A stretch of DNA of 18,118 nucleotides, taken from NCBI GenBank assembly GCA_900314375.1, contig OMVC01000063.1:1-18118 (forward strand). Reading direction: 5' to 3'. Origin of the DNA: an uncultured bacterium. Lineage in GTDB: Bacteria; Cyanobacteriota; Vampirovibrionia; Gastranaerophilales; Gastranaerophilaceae. The notes beneath the pieces are model-generated. The model worked only from the letters and a program-made list of their open reading frames with translations. It made no database searches and had not been told where the DNA came from. Of the stretch, positions 1-7,017 are shown piece by piece (position 1 is the first letter of the stretch; each line of letters begins with the position of its first letter). The translations under genes and the position numbers were made by a program.

Positions 1-498
1 AAAAGCTTGGGAGTTAAATTAAAGGCAATTCTTTTAACTCATGGGCATTTTGATCATATTATGGGATGTAATAAGTTTCATGAGGAATTCTATGTTCCTA
101 TATACATAGGCAAAGATGATGAAGAACAAATTCTCCATGCTCCCGATATGACGGAAATGCTTGGAGGAATAAGAATTCCTGATGTAACATCTGTTAAAAA
201 TTATGTGTCTGAAGGTGATATTTTTAAACTTGGCGATACAGAATTGAAAGCAATTTCCACTCCGGGGCACACAAAGGGCGGAATATGCTATTTAACTAAT
301 GACGGCAAATTGTTTAGCGGAGACACATTATTTTACACAAGTGTCGGCAGAACTGATTTTATGGGCGGAAGTTGGCAGGAAATTGTTCATAGTGTCAAAG
401 ATAAATTATTTAATTTACCTGATGATACAAAGGTTTTCCCCGGACACGGACCTCAAACAACAATAGGGTTTGAAAAAAATCATAACGAAATTTTATAA
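1..498 (+). CDS. MBL-fold metallo-hydrolase (GloB/YcbL-like), 5'-truncated by window edge
   Basis: Metallo-beta-lactamase-fold hydrolase of the glyoxalase II-like group, which cleaves thioesters or related small substrates using two metal ions in the cytoplasm. Counting from the TTG at 7, the metal-binding motif HGHFDH lies at residues 12-17. Further ligands fit H88 (in PGHT), D106 (in SGDTLF) and H147 (in PGHGP), which is the full family pattern in order. The frame is open to base 1 (AAA AGC precede the TTG), and the usual N-terminal strand block of about 40-45 residues (family length near 200-210) is missing. The gene therefore begins outside the window and the TTG is not its start. It ends only 2 nt from the stop of the convergent gene at 501. 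Substrate cannot be told from sequence. Confidence 0.9.
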   Translation, partial: KSLGVKLKAILLTHGHFDHIMGCNKFHEEFYVPIYIGKDDEEQILHAPDMTEMLGGIRIPDVTSVKNYVSEGDIFKLGDTELKAISTPGHTKGGICYLTNDGKLFSGDTLFYTSVGRTDFMGGSWQEIVHSVKDKLFNLPDDTKVFPGHGPQTTIGFEKNHNEIL

Positions 499-500
499 TA

Positions 501-2705
501 TTATCTTCTTCTTGCAAGAATTGATTGTACTTCTTTTTCAGCTTGGTCAGCGTGAGCCAGTGCAATATCCGCAGGAGAAGTGTCAGGACCTGTTGTTTGA
601 ACTCCAACTGAAGACGGGATATAAGTTCTTAAAGGTTCTTGTTGAGTATTGCCGTTTTGTTGTTGAGTTGTAACGGTTGTATTATTTGTAATATTTACTG
701 TTTGATTTTGGTTATACGGAGTATTGCTGTTCATCCCGTTTTGATTTTGATAATTTTGTACGCCGTTTTGATTCATATTTTGCATGTTTTGATTGCCGGC
801 GTAATTTGTATCAGCCGGAGTTATCATATCAAAACGCCTTGTTTGAGGATTGTATCTGTATTGCGGAACTTGTGCATTTTGACCGTTTCTATATTGATTA
901 TTATGAGGCGGATATTGACCGTTTAAGGTTTGTTTTACCAAATTAGAATCAGGATAACCTGCCACATCATTAGGAGTAACTCCTTGTTGCGGATTAGTTT
1001 GCAAAGAAGGATTTTGAGATTCCTCAGACGGTTCTTCACCTTCATCAAGCACAGAATTGGTAGGTTTACCAAATATTGCATGAACAACCTTTGTTGCAGT
1101 TTTTGCTAAAAATGGAGTAATTACCCAAATTGCCAACCAAATTCTTAAAGGTACGCCTAATAAATTTGAATTTGCAATTTTTCTTAAGAAATTCAAATTA
1201 TATTTTGCTTTTGAGCGATAAGCCACTGCGTGTTCATTACCGGCGTTAATTACTAATGCAGCTTTTTGAAGAATTTTTTGGAAGAAATTAAGATTTTTTG
1301 TACCCAACAATTTATTAACTTCTTTCAAAGCTTCATTTGCTTCTTTTTTAGATGCAAATGCACCGGCTTTTCTTAATATATTATGCTCTTTCAATGCAGC
1401 ACGATAAGCTTCCCTGCCGGCATTATTCGTACCAAGATATTTGAATCCGCCGAATTTATGGATACCGAGAACAGCTAACGTACCGCCTACAAAATACATA
1501 AAGTCATTTACAAATCTTTCGATAAATGTTTTGCCATGTTCACCTTTTGGAGCCTTTATTGTGTGATAAACCATATCAGCAAAGATTGTTGCCTGAATAA
1601 ACGGAGCCAATTTCCCGCCTGCGAAACGGTTAGTTGCACCTTCCAAAAACCATCCTAAAGATTTTGGCAACGCTCTGCCTATACGAGTTGTATTACCTTT
1701 TCCAAAAGCAGCAATACCTTTGTTGTAATATTCGGACAGAGTAACTCTCCTACCTGCGAAATGTGATTTTATTTTGCCCCACAAAGAATTGTCATATTTA
1801 TTTATGTTTATTGCGACATCACCCTTTTTGGTAGCATCCTTTAACATTTTCAAAAATGATTCTTTTTCTTCTATTATATTTTCAAGTCTGTGCTCTAACT
1901 GGGCAAAATCCTTGCATCCATATCTTTTGGTAACTTTCCAATTTTTTGCCATATCTTGCATTTCGGTCAATGATTTGCCACGATATTGTGCAGGTTTGAA
2001 CCCCATTTTTTCCAGTTGTTTTTCTTGAAGTGCGATAGCTTTTTGTTCAAAAGTTTTTCCTTTTAATGAGTCTTCAAAAGCTTTTATTTCATCTATTGTC
2101 ATTCCATGCTCTGTTAACCTGTTGAAATCATTAACCCTTTTCCCAGGGAAAAGCATAAAAACTTTTGTAGGTTTTGCAGATATAGGACGCAAATCCTGTT
2201 CTATGATATTTTTAGCATCCATTGACCAATATCCCGGCAAACCGTAAAATGGCATTTTGGCAAATTGCCATTCAGGCATTGTGGAATGATTTTTTAGAGA
2301 ATATGCGATTTTACTTTTTGCGGAACGACGAGTCATAAAATCATCAAATTTTTGAAATGCACTTTCAATAAATCTTCCGACTTTAGTATTCTTTGCAAAA
2401 TTATCACCTGCTTTTCCTAATTTACCGAAGATAGTTTTTTCATATTCACCTTCGCATTTTGGACCAAAATGATCCATTGCTTGACCAATTCCATAACCAA
2501 TACCTGCGGTCAACCCCAGAGTCGTCAACGGATCGGCGTCTTGAGAGGCCTTTACACGATTTACATAAGCACCTCCGCCTGCTTGCTGTATAACATCCGT
2601 GCCATCCACTCCCTGCATTGTCGGATTACCGTTTTGTGCAAAATTCAATTGCTGCTGATTACGCAAATTTAATAAATTATACTGAGTTACACCTTGATTA
2701 GACAT
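501..2705 (-). CDS. Large hypothetical protein with hydrophobic segments and Asn/Gln-rich C-terminal tail
   Basis: Unrecognised protein of 734 aa. I place the start at the ATG at 2703-2705 (MSNQGVTQ...) because AAAGGTAG lies just upstream; an in-frame ATG 12 codons further out has no such site. The N-terminal about 60 residues are polar (Q/N/G), followed by a glycine-rich hydrophobic stretch (TTLGLTAGIGYGIGQA). The middle is basic and helical. Two hydrophobic segments follow: FMYFVGGTLAVLGIHKF, and near residue 540 LLGVPLRIWLAIWVITPFLA. The last about 170 residues are dominated by N, Q, P and T (repeated QNQN, NMNQNG, QTVNITNNTT), a prion-like low-complexity tail, ending in a short charged helix. 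This suggests a membrane-associated or scaffold-like protein, but no catalytic motif is visible and I assign no function. Two nt separate its stop from the convergent hydrolase gene. Confidence 0.85.
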   Translation of the reverse strand: MSNQGVTQYNLLNLRNQQQLNFAQNGNPTMQGVDGTDVIQQAGGGAYVNRVKASQDADPLTTLGLTAGIGYGIGQAMDHFGPKCEGEYEKTIFGKLGKAGDNFAKNTKVGRFIESAFQKFDDFMTRRSAKSKIAYSLKNHSTMPEWQFAKMPFYGLPGYWSMDAKNIIEQDLRPISAKPTKVFMLFPGKRVNDFNRLTEHGMTIDEIKAFEDSLKGKTFEQKAIALQEKQLEKMGFKPAQYRGKSLTEMQDMAKNWKVTKRYGCKDFAQLEHRLENIIEEKESFLKMLKDATKKGDVAININKYDNSLWGKIKSHFAGRRVTLSEYYNKGIAAFGKGNTTRIGRALPKSLGWFLEGATNRFAGGKLAPFIQATIFADMVYHTIKAPKGEHGKTFIERFVNDFMYFVGGTLAVLGIHKFGGFKYLGTNNAGREAYRAALKEHNILRKAGAFASKKEANEALKEVNKLLGTKNLNFFQKILQKAALVINAGNEHAVAYRSKAKYNLNFLRKIANSNLLGVPLRIWLAIWVITPFLAKTATKVVHAIFGKPTNSVLDEGEEPSEESQNPSLQTNPQQGVTPNDVAGYPDSNLVKQTLNGQYPPHNNQYRNGQNAQVPQYRYNPQTRRFDMITPADTNYAGNQNMQNMNQNGVQNYQNQNGMNSNTPYNQNQTVNITNNTTVTTQQQNGNTQQEPLRTYIPSSVGVQTTGPDTSPADIALAHADQAEKEVQSILARRR

Positions 2706-2876
2706 TATTCTACCTTTTTCCCTACAATAATATAAAAACATTTGCGTTACAAAAGTTGCTAAATTATCACAAAATATTTTTTATTGTTAAGTAATGTAAC
2801 AAAAAATGCATAATCTGAAATATATAAAATTTTATATACTTTATATATACAAGAGAGAACAAGAGAGGCTTTGAAA

Positions 2877-3050
2877 ATGGCATTAAAGAATATGAAAAAA
2901 ATCAATTCTAAATTGCAAGACATTTACAAGGATCAAGTAACAACAACCGTTGCAGTCCAACCTACTCCGTTTGTTGACAAATCTGAATTATTGCTGGATC
3001 AAATGAGTTTCATTGCAGCATATAATAAACAATTATTGCACATAGCATAG
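2877..3050 (+). CDS. Small hypothetical protein, 57 aa
   Basis: A 57-codon frame starting at ATG 2877 and ending in TAG at 3048-3050 (MALKNMKKINSKLQDIYK ... LLHIA). GAGAGG sits 8 nt upstream of the ATG, and a textbook terminator follows at 3106-3140, so it looks like a monocistronic gene. The product begins with a basic amphipathic helix, has a short Thr/Val/Pro linker (TTTVAVQPTP), then a second amphipathic segment with no clear membrane span. It is transcribed divergently from the large gene at 501-2705. I do not recognise the family. It could be a small regulator, a structural peptide, or a lineage-specific protein. Confidence 0.6.
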   Translation: MALKNMKKINSKLQDIYKDQVTTTVAVQPTPFVDKSELLLDQMSFIAAYNKQLLHIA

Positions 3051-3105
3051 AAGATTTATATTTTAATTTTTAACTCCAATTTAATTTTTCCCCTACAAAT
3101 TTTTC

Positions 3106-3140
3106 CCTGATTTCTATATTGAAATCAGGTTTTTATTTTG
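3106..3140 (+). terminator. Rho-independent terminator of the 57-aa gene
   Basis: Perfect 9-bp inverted repeat CCTGATTTC / GAAATCAGG with a 6-nt loop (TATATT), followed directly by TTTTTATTTT. It lies 55 nt after the stop of the small gene. Confidence 0.85.
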
Positions 3141-3186
3141 GCTAAATGGCATGCAATTACACAAAAACTACACAAAACCAACAAAA

Positions 3187-3218
3187 AAAGGGTTAAAGCT
3201 GAAAAGCCAAAACCCTTA
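3187..3218 (-). terminator. Minus-strand terminator next to the tRNA-Arg 3'-end copy
   Basis: Read on the minus strand, AAGGGTT...AACCCTT forms the outer stem, with an inner GGCT/AGCT stem around a TTTC loop, and is followed by a run of T. It lies about 11 nt beyond the copied tRNA 3' end (3229-3245), exactly where a tRNA terminator is expected. I infer it was once the terminator of a complete tRNA gene here, or now serves the toxin-antitoxin transcript. Confidence 0.7.
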
Positions 3219-3228
3219 TTTTATAAAC

Positions 3229-3245
3229 TTACGCCCGAAGAGATT
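3229..3245 (-). repeat. Copy of tRNA-Arg 3' end (17-bp direct repeat; att-like or tRNA remnant)
   Basis: Seventeen bases are identical to 4768-4784, the 3' end of the intact tRNA-Arg (part of the T-loop, the 3' side of the T stem, the 3' acceptor strand and discriminator), in the same orientation. Similarity stops abruptly on the T-loop side. The pattern matches the displaced tRNA 3' end left when an element integrates into a tRNA gene, or a tRNA copy that has lost its body. No integrase gene is present between the copies. Confidence 0.75.
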
Positions 3246-3360
3246 TTCTTGTTTCGCTCGCATTAGACGGCTTCCGCGTCGGCTCATTTGTCTTGCCGAC
3301 CGCTTGACTATTTCGCCGACGGCTTCAGCCTTTGCTCGCTCGCGCCGAACTCCAAAACGC
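3246..3360. repeat. GC-rich hairpin-forming block A
   Basis: Locally much richer in G+C than the surroundings, with repeated CGCTCG and GCCGAC words. GTCGGC (3278-3283) pairs with GCCGAC (3295-3300), and a second GCCGAC lies at 3315-3320. TCCGCGTCGGC followed by TTGTCT (3273-3293) recurs with one mismatch in block B (4952-4968). A 94-codon frame crosses it but looks like a chance reading of repeat sequence. It starts immediately after the tRNA 3'-end copy. Confidence 0.5.
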
Positions 3361-3371
3361 AGTTGTATACT

Positions 3372-3415
3372 AACAGTCAATTTGAAGATTTTTAACAGAC
3401 AGTTTGAGGATTTTA
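3372..3415. repeat. Imperfect 22-bp tandem repeat
   Basis: Two adjacent 22-nt units, 3372-3393 and 3394-3415, agree at 18 of 22 positions; both start AACAG and carry TTTGA and GATTTT. The second unit ends on the stop codon of the 54-aa gene, so the repeat lies at the 3' end of the toxin-antitoxin transcript. Confidence 0.65.
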
Positions 3416-3577
3416 AGAAAAACTATATTGAGTAGTTAACTCACCATTAGGCAATTCAAAAATTATCTTACCATTAATGCAATAGACATTTGGGATACCT
3501 TTTTTACGGTTGTTTTCCTGAGCTTTTTTTACAGCTCTATTACCAAGTTTTAATAATTTTTCAGATAATTTTGTCAT
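3413..3577 (-). CDS. Probable antitoxin/partner of zeta-like kinase, 54 aa
   Basis: A short frame starting MTKLSEKLLKLGNRAVKKAQ and ending near GELTTQYSFS. Its ATG shares one base with the stop of the upstream kinase gene (TAATG), so translation is probably coupled. It has a basic helical N-terminal half (LSEKLLKLGNRAVKKAQENNRKK written in parts) followed by a short beta-like region (GIPNVYCINGKIIFELPNGEL). From memory, small proteins of this type, with a conserved G-[IL]-P-N-V-[YF] and GKI..ELP.G pattern, occur beside zeta-toxin-like kinases; I could not check this by search. I infer it neutralises or regulates the kinase. The gene order, partner downstream of kinase, is the reverse of classical epsilon-zeta operons. 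Confidence 0.75.
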   Translation of the reverse strand: MTKLSEKLLKLGNRAVKKAQENNRKKGIPNVYCINGKIIFELPNGELTTQYSFS

Positions 3578-4146
3578 TATTTAAAATCCTTTATAAACTC
3601 ATTATACAAGTTTTCACTAAAAACTTCAATCTCATTATTGGCAAATTGTGCAACCAAGATATATTCAGAAGTCCCATTGTAAAACAAATTCCATTCGTTA
3701 ACCAAATCTTTGTATATATTCCAAAAATTTTCTTTACTACGATAAAATCTGCGTATAATATCCTCTTTAGGAATGTTGTGACCACCGTTTAATACTCTGA
3801 CTTTTATACGATTTTCGCAAAAATCAGGATTATCTAAATAAGAATAAATTAAACAAACTCTATATCCTAAATCTTTGGCTTTTTGAATTGTTTTAATATG
3901 ATTTTTCCCTGCCAAAGTTGTTTCTATAGCGAAAGATTTCCCACTATTTAATAAACTATCCAATTTTTCAAGTACAATTTTACCCGCTTGGATTTTTACA
4001 CTTTCAATATGTTCGGGACAAATTTCTTTTGCAACTTCGTCAGCATTCAGAAATTCTAAATTTTCAGAAGGCAAAAGTTCACTTGCTAATGTACTTTTAC
4101 CACTGCCATTTGCCCCTGCTATTATGTATAAAATCTTGTCTTGCAT
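3577..4146 (-). CDS. Zeta-toxin-like P-loop kinase
   Basis: 189-aa P-loop protein of the zeta toxin/UDP-N-acetylglucosamine kinase-like group. Walker A is GANGSGKST at residues 11-19. NADE (35-38) and ETTLAG (75-80) match the substrate and strand-2 motifs of the family. RVLNGGHNIP then RRFYRSKENF (about 117-141) matches the lid region with its conserved Arg residues. Family members phosphorylate nucleotide-sugar or similar small substrates, and some poison cell-wall synthesis; the actual substrate is unknown here. An extended -10 element sits so close to the ATG that the mRNA may have no leader, and no Shine-Dalgarno sequence is seen. Together with the overlapping 54-aa gene it forms a probable toxin-antitoxin pair lying between tRNA-derived repeats. 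Confidence 0.85.
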   Translation of the reverse strand: MQDKILYIIAGANGSGKSTLASELLPSENLEFLNADEVAKEICPEHIESVKIQAGKIVLEKLDSLLNSGKSFAIETTLAGKNHIKTIQKAKDLGYRVCLIYSYLDNPDFCENRIKVRVLNGGHNIPKEDIIRRFYRSKENFWNIYKDLVNEWNLFYNGTSEYILVAQFANNEIEVFSENLYNEFIKDFK

Positions 4147-4152
4147 ATACGC

Positions 4153-4161
4153 ATTTTAGCA
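4153..4161 (-). promoter_or_regulatory. Extended -10 promoter of the toxin-antitoxin pair
   Basis: On the minus strand TGC-TAAAAT fits an extended -10 (TGnTAtAAT-like). Its last base is 7 nt from the A of the kinase ATG, so predicted transcription starts at or within a base or two of the start codon, suggesting a leaderless message. The -35 region is weak. Confidence 0.5.
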
Positions 4162-4263
4162 TAAATTAAATTTTTGTAATACTTCTTAATTATAAGGCAA
4201 TTTTTGTGTGAGAAAATACTTTATATAAATGTAGGTTAGTTATATGTTATAGGAGTAATTTAT

Positions 4264-4488
4264 ATGAATTTTAAGACAGGATTTAGGCTTTTAGGGAAAG
4301 TATTAGATATTAAGTTTAATAGAATTGGTAAACCAAAGTTAGTATCATCTTCAATAAATGAATTAGGAGAAACCGTAAGTATATTTAAAACAAGAAGAAT
4401 ATTTGGGAAACCACATATTTCCAAAACAGTTTCAAAAGAAATAACAGAGCAAGAAATAAATCCTGAATTATTAGATTTTTTAAGTTAG
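4264..4488 (+). CDS. Hypothetical protein, 74 aa
   Basis: Small basic protein (MNFKTGFRLLGKVLDIKF ... NPELLDFLS) with AGGAG placed 8 nt before the ATG. No signal peptide, membrane span or metal motif is visible. The middle, KPKLVSSSINELGETVSIFKT, suggests a small beta-rich fold; the end is acidic. It is divergent from the kinase gene with 117 nt between the starts. I do not recognise the family. Its location inside the tRNA-bounded segment makes it a candidate cargo or accessory gene, but that is inference. Confidence 0.65.
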   Translation: MNFKTGFRLLGKVLDIKFNRIGKPKLVSSSINELGETVSIFKTRRIFGKPHISKTVSKEITEQEINPELLDFLS

Positions 4489-4737
4489 TATTGTAGATTG
4501 GTTTAAACCCAACAATAACTTTTTGAGTGCAATTATTGGGACAAAATGTGCAAATTGGCGGACATTTTTGTTACCAAAATCGGACTTTTCGGACTTTGTA
4601 CTTAACCAATTTCCGCCCTTGCAAAATTGGCAAAAGCTGGATTGCTTCGGGCATTCGCCCTCGCAATGACATAAAACCCTTCCGACCAAATGTCCTGTTA
4701 AAAGGTAGCAGTTCTCATCAATATTCAAGCACAAATT
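4489..4737. other. Non-coding stretch between the 74-aa gene and tRNA-Arg
   Basis: No convincing gene. It holds a GGTTTAAACC palindrome near 4500, short GGACA/GGACTT-type direct words, and the hairpin element listed separately. An 88-codon minus-strand frame crosses it but has no ribosome site and is interrupted in sense by repeat sequence. Confidence 0.5.
4641..4667. repeat. REP-like intergenic hairpin
   Basis: ATTGC-TTC-GGGC-ATTC-GCCC-TC-GCAAT folds as two stacked stems (ATTGC/GCAAT outside, GGGC/GCCC inside). The GGATTGCTTCG...TCGCAATGAC pattern is a type of dispersed intergenic repeat known from several AT-rich bacterial genomes. Only one copy is visible in this window. Confidence 0.55.
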
Positions 4738-4764
4738 AAAAGACAAGCATTAAGCCTGTCTTTT
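4738..4764 (-). terminator. Terminator of tRNA-Arg
   Basis: On the minus strand AAAAGACAGGC / GCTTGTCTTTT forms an 11-bp stem (one G-T pair) with loop TTAAT, ending in T residues. It lies 4 nt past the tRNA 3' end. Because both arms end in A/T runs, it can work in both directions and may also stop transcription from the 74-aa gene. Confidence 0.8.
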
Positions 4765-4768
4765 AATT

Positions 4769-4842
<74 letters not shown>

Positions 4843-4869
4843 ATAACTTATTCAATTGTAATTTTTATT

Positions 4870-4986
4870 TAAAATGACTCCGCTCGGAAACCTGCCAAGA
4901 TTGTTATTCAACAATCCTGCCCGTTTCCTCGACTCCGCCTGCGCGGATACATCCGCTTCGGCTTGTCTCTATAGCTCGCCGCATGG
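4870..4986. repeat. GC-rich hairpin-forming block B between tRNA 5'-end copies
   Basis: Contains an interrupted hairpin: GGAAAC (4886-4891) with GTTTCC (4923-4928), enclosing GATTGTT (4899-4905) with AACAATC (4910-4916). A second palindrome, GCGGAT-AC-ATCCGC, lies at 4943-4956. ACTCCGC occurs twice. TCCGCTTCGGC plus TTGTCT (4952-4968) nearly repeats block A. No gene is seen. Confidence 0.6.
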
Positions 4987-5024
4987 CAGCTGAGCTACGG
5001 GCGCATAATTTATTTAACTGTACT
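4987..5024 (-). repeat. Copy of tRNA-Arg 5' end and its upstream flank
   Basis: The first 22 bases (4987-5008) are identical to 4825-4846, which is the first 18 nt of tRNA-Arg plus 4 nt upstream. The next 16 bases still match at about 12 positions. The copy ends in the D-loop, where block B begins. This is a tRNA fragment, not a functional tRNA. Confidence 0.8.
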
Positions 5025-5079
5025 AATATCTTATGAAAAACATATTTACTTTTCAAGTCTATTTTTTCATTTTACATAT

Positions 5080-5107
5080 TTGCTATATATCCAATTTGTT
5101 CTATAAT
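5080..5107 (+). promoter_or_regulatory. Promoter of the amidase-racemase operon
   Basis: TTGCTA (5080-5085) and a perfect TATAAT (5102-5107) are separated by 16 nt and end 20 nt before the amidase ATG. AGGGATAGAG, 4-5 nt from the ATG, serves as ribosome binding site. Confidence 0.6.
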
Positions 5108-5127
5108 CTAATTAGGGATAGAGTTTA

Positions 5128-7017
5128 ATGAAGAATATTTTTATAAAAGTTTTACTTATTTTTGCATTTATCTTATGTTGTGTTATGCCGTCTTTTGCTA
5201 TTGAGGAAAACGCTGCACTGAAAAGTTACGGTATAAATTCAGTTACTTTTGACGATTCAGGGAATTTTATTACTATAAATAGCTCCGATGCAGATGAGTA
5301 CAAACTTGAAATCAATCCCAAACTATTTATCGTACAAGAAGAAAATAAAGCTTTCTTTGATTTACCAAACGCTGTGTTAAAAAGCTCTAAACAAAATATT
5401 ATCGTAAAATCAGACACAATAAAAGAAATTATCGTTAGCCAACACTCTACCAATCCTGATATTGTGAGATTTGTTGTATACTATAACCCAGAATATAATC
5501 CGAATAACATAAAACTAAAAAGAGTCAATGAAACATTTTTTATTACTTTTAAAAATCCGACAATAGCAAATTACTATTTTCAGGAAATTTACAATGAATC
5601 AGGGGTTAAAGGGCTTCTGGAGCCAACGGAAATTCAACCGAAAATTATCGGTATGCAAAATATTTTCAAGGAAATTAACGCTTCTTTTTCTGATACCGAA
5701 AATCAAGCACAAAATGATGATCAAAACTTTATCCTTACAAATAAAGAACTATATTTACAATCAAAATATTATATAAATAACATAAATTTTAAAGGTACTA
5801 TGCCTGTTATTACAGGATTTGGGAATTATACACTATCTAAACCCATTTATTTAAGTTCACCATCAAGAGTTGCTTATGACGTATATAATGCGGTTGTAAA
5901 CCCAACTATCAGAAATAAAGAGATTGCTTTTGGCAATAATTCATCTATTAAAATAGGACAGTTTGACAAATCGACAGCAAGAATTGTTTTGACTGACAAT
6001 CATCCGGAAAGATATGTACCTGTTATATATGGCGATATGCAAAAATTGGTATTTTTTGATACAAAGACAACTCCTTTAAATTTGTACTCTACATTGACTG
6101 ATTTAACCGCCATAACTTATGAAAAACCTGACGGACAGTTTTATTCGTTTAAAATGGTATTTTCAAAACCTTTAATATACGGTATAAATCGCACTTCTAA
6201 AAGTCTTGATTTATTACTTTATAACTTAAATAATTATTACGAAGGCGCGTTGAGTTCAGAATTGAGAGATACACCTTTTGGAAATTTTACCCTAAAAGAA
6301 ATAAAAGGCGGAGGTGCAAAATTATCTATCCCTCTTGAAAACGGAGATATGACAAATGTATTTCTTGGAGGGGACGGAAAAACTCTACGCATTAAATCTA
6401 AAATCATAAAACCTGCACCTCAAAAAGAAGAACCTTTAGAATTAAAAACACCGAAAATAGTTATCCCATTAATAGAAAAAATTTCCGGCAAGAAATATGT
6501 TGTCATTGACCCCGGTCATGGCGGTAGTGATGTTGGTGCAACGCGTAATAATGTCTATGAAAAAGACATTGTGTTAGATATGTCCAAACGTGTCGAAAAA
6601 CTTTTAACAAAAAAAGGTTACATCGTAAAAATGACAAGAAAAGATGATACTACGGTGTCTTTACAGGAAAGAGTTGATTTTTCGGAGAGTATTCAACCTG
6701 ATGTTTATGTAAGTATTCATGTAAATTCAAGCAACAGTGATACTCCGACAGGTATTGAAACGCATTATTATAAAGATAACAGTTTGGAGCTTGCCAAATA
6801 TGTCCATGCATCAATGTTAAATAATGTCAATGCAAAAGATAGAGGCTTGTTTAAGTCAAAATTTTATGTTATAAATCATACGACATCACCTGCGATACTG
6901 GTTGAGACAGGGTTTATTTCAAATCCGTCAGAACGTGCGCAATTGGTGACAGAAAGCAGAAAAAATGCAACAGCTAAAGCGATAGCAGAGGGAATTGATG
7001 AATATCTTAAAAAGTGA
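5128..7017 (+). CDS. amiC: N-acetylmuramoyl-L-alanine amidase with AMIN-type N-terminus
   Basis: Periplasmic zinc amidase that cuts the bond between N-acetylmuramic acid and the stem peptide, needed for daughter-cell separation and wall turnover. Residues 1-24 are a signal peptide (basic start, hydrophobic core, cleavage after PSFA). Residues about 30-440 are beta-rich with AMIN-like features, the targeting part found in AmiC-type enzymes and cyanobacterial homologues. The Amidase_3 domain spans about 457-629, with zinc ligands H464 (DPGHGG), E478 (VYEKD) and H531 (SIHVNSS), and catalytic E593 (LVETGFISN). It is longer (629 aa) than E. coli AmiC because of the extended N-terminal half. The stop lies 20 nt inside the racemase gene, so both are likely co-transcribed. 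The gene symbol is by similarity; other AMIN/Amidase_3 paralogues would look alike. Confidence 0.93.
   Translation: MKNIFIKVLLIFAFILCCVMPSFAIEENAALKSYGINSVTFDDSGNFITINSSDADEYKLEINPKLFIVQEENKAFFDLPNAVLKSSKQNIIVKSDTIKEIIVSQHSTNPDIVRFVVYYNPEYNPNNIKLKRVNETFFITFKNPTIANYYFQEIYNESGVKGLLEPTEIQPKIIGMQNIFKEINASFSDTENQAQNDDQNFILTNKELYLQSKYYINNINFKGTMPVITGFGNYTLSKPIYLSSPSRVAYDVYNAVVNPTIRNKEIAFGNNSSIKIGQFDKSTARIVLTDNHPERYVPVIYGDMQKLVFFDTKTTPLNLYSTLTDLTAITYEKPDGQFYSFKMVFSKPLIYGINRTSKSLDLLLYNLNNYYEGALSSELRDTPFGNFTLKEIKGGGAKLSIPLENGDMTNVFLGGDGKTLRIKSKIIKPAPQKEEPLELKTPKIVIPLIEKISGKKYVVIDPGHGGSDVGATRNNVYEKDIVLDMSKRVEKLLTKKGYIVKMTRKDDTTVSLQERVDFSESIQPDVYVSIHVNSSNSDTPTGIETHYYKDNSLELAKYVHASMLNNVNAKDRGLFKSKFYVINHTTSPAILVETGFISNPSERAQLVTESRKNATAKAIAEGIDEYLKK

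Noticed and set aside
3151..3435. 94-codon plus-strand frame
   Set aside because: It runs through a terminator, the tRNA 3'-end copy, GC-rich hairpins and the tandem repeat, has no ribosome site, and is Arg/Ser-rich as expected for a chance reading; it also overlaps the better-supported 54-aa gene.
4480..4746. 88-codon minus-strand frame with several Cys
   Set aside because: Its Cys-containing part is a translation of the REP-like hairpin and it ends in the tRNA terminator; no ribosome site.
4987..5004. A second tRNA-Arg
   Set aside because: Only the first 18 nt of the tRNA are present; the anticodon arm and 3' half are absent.
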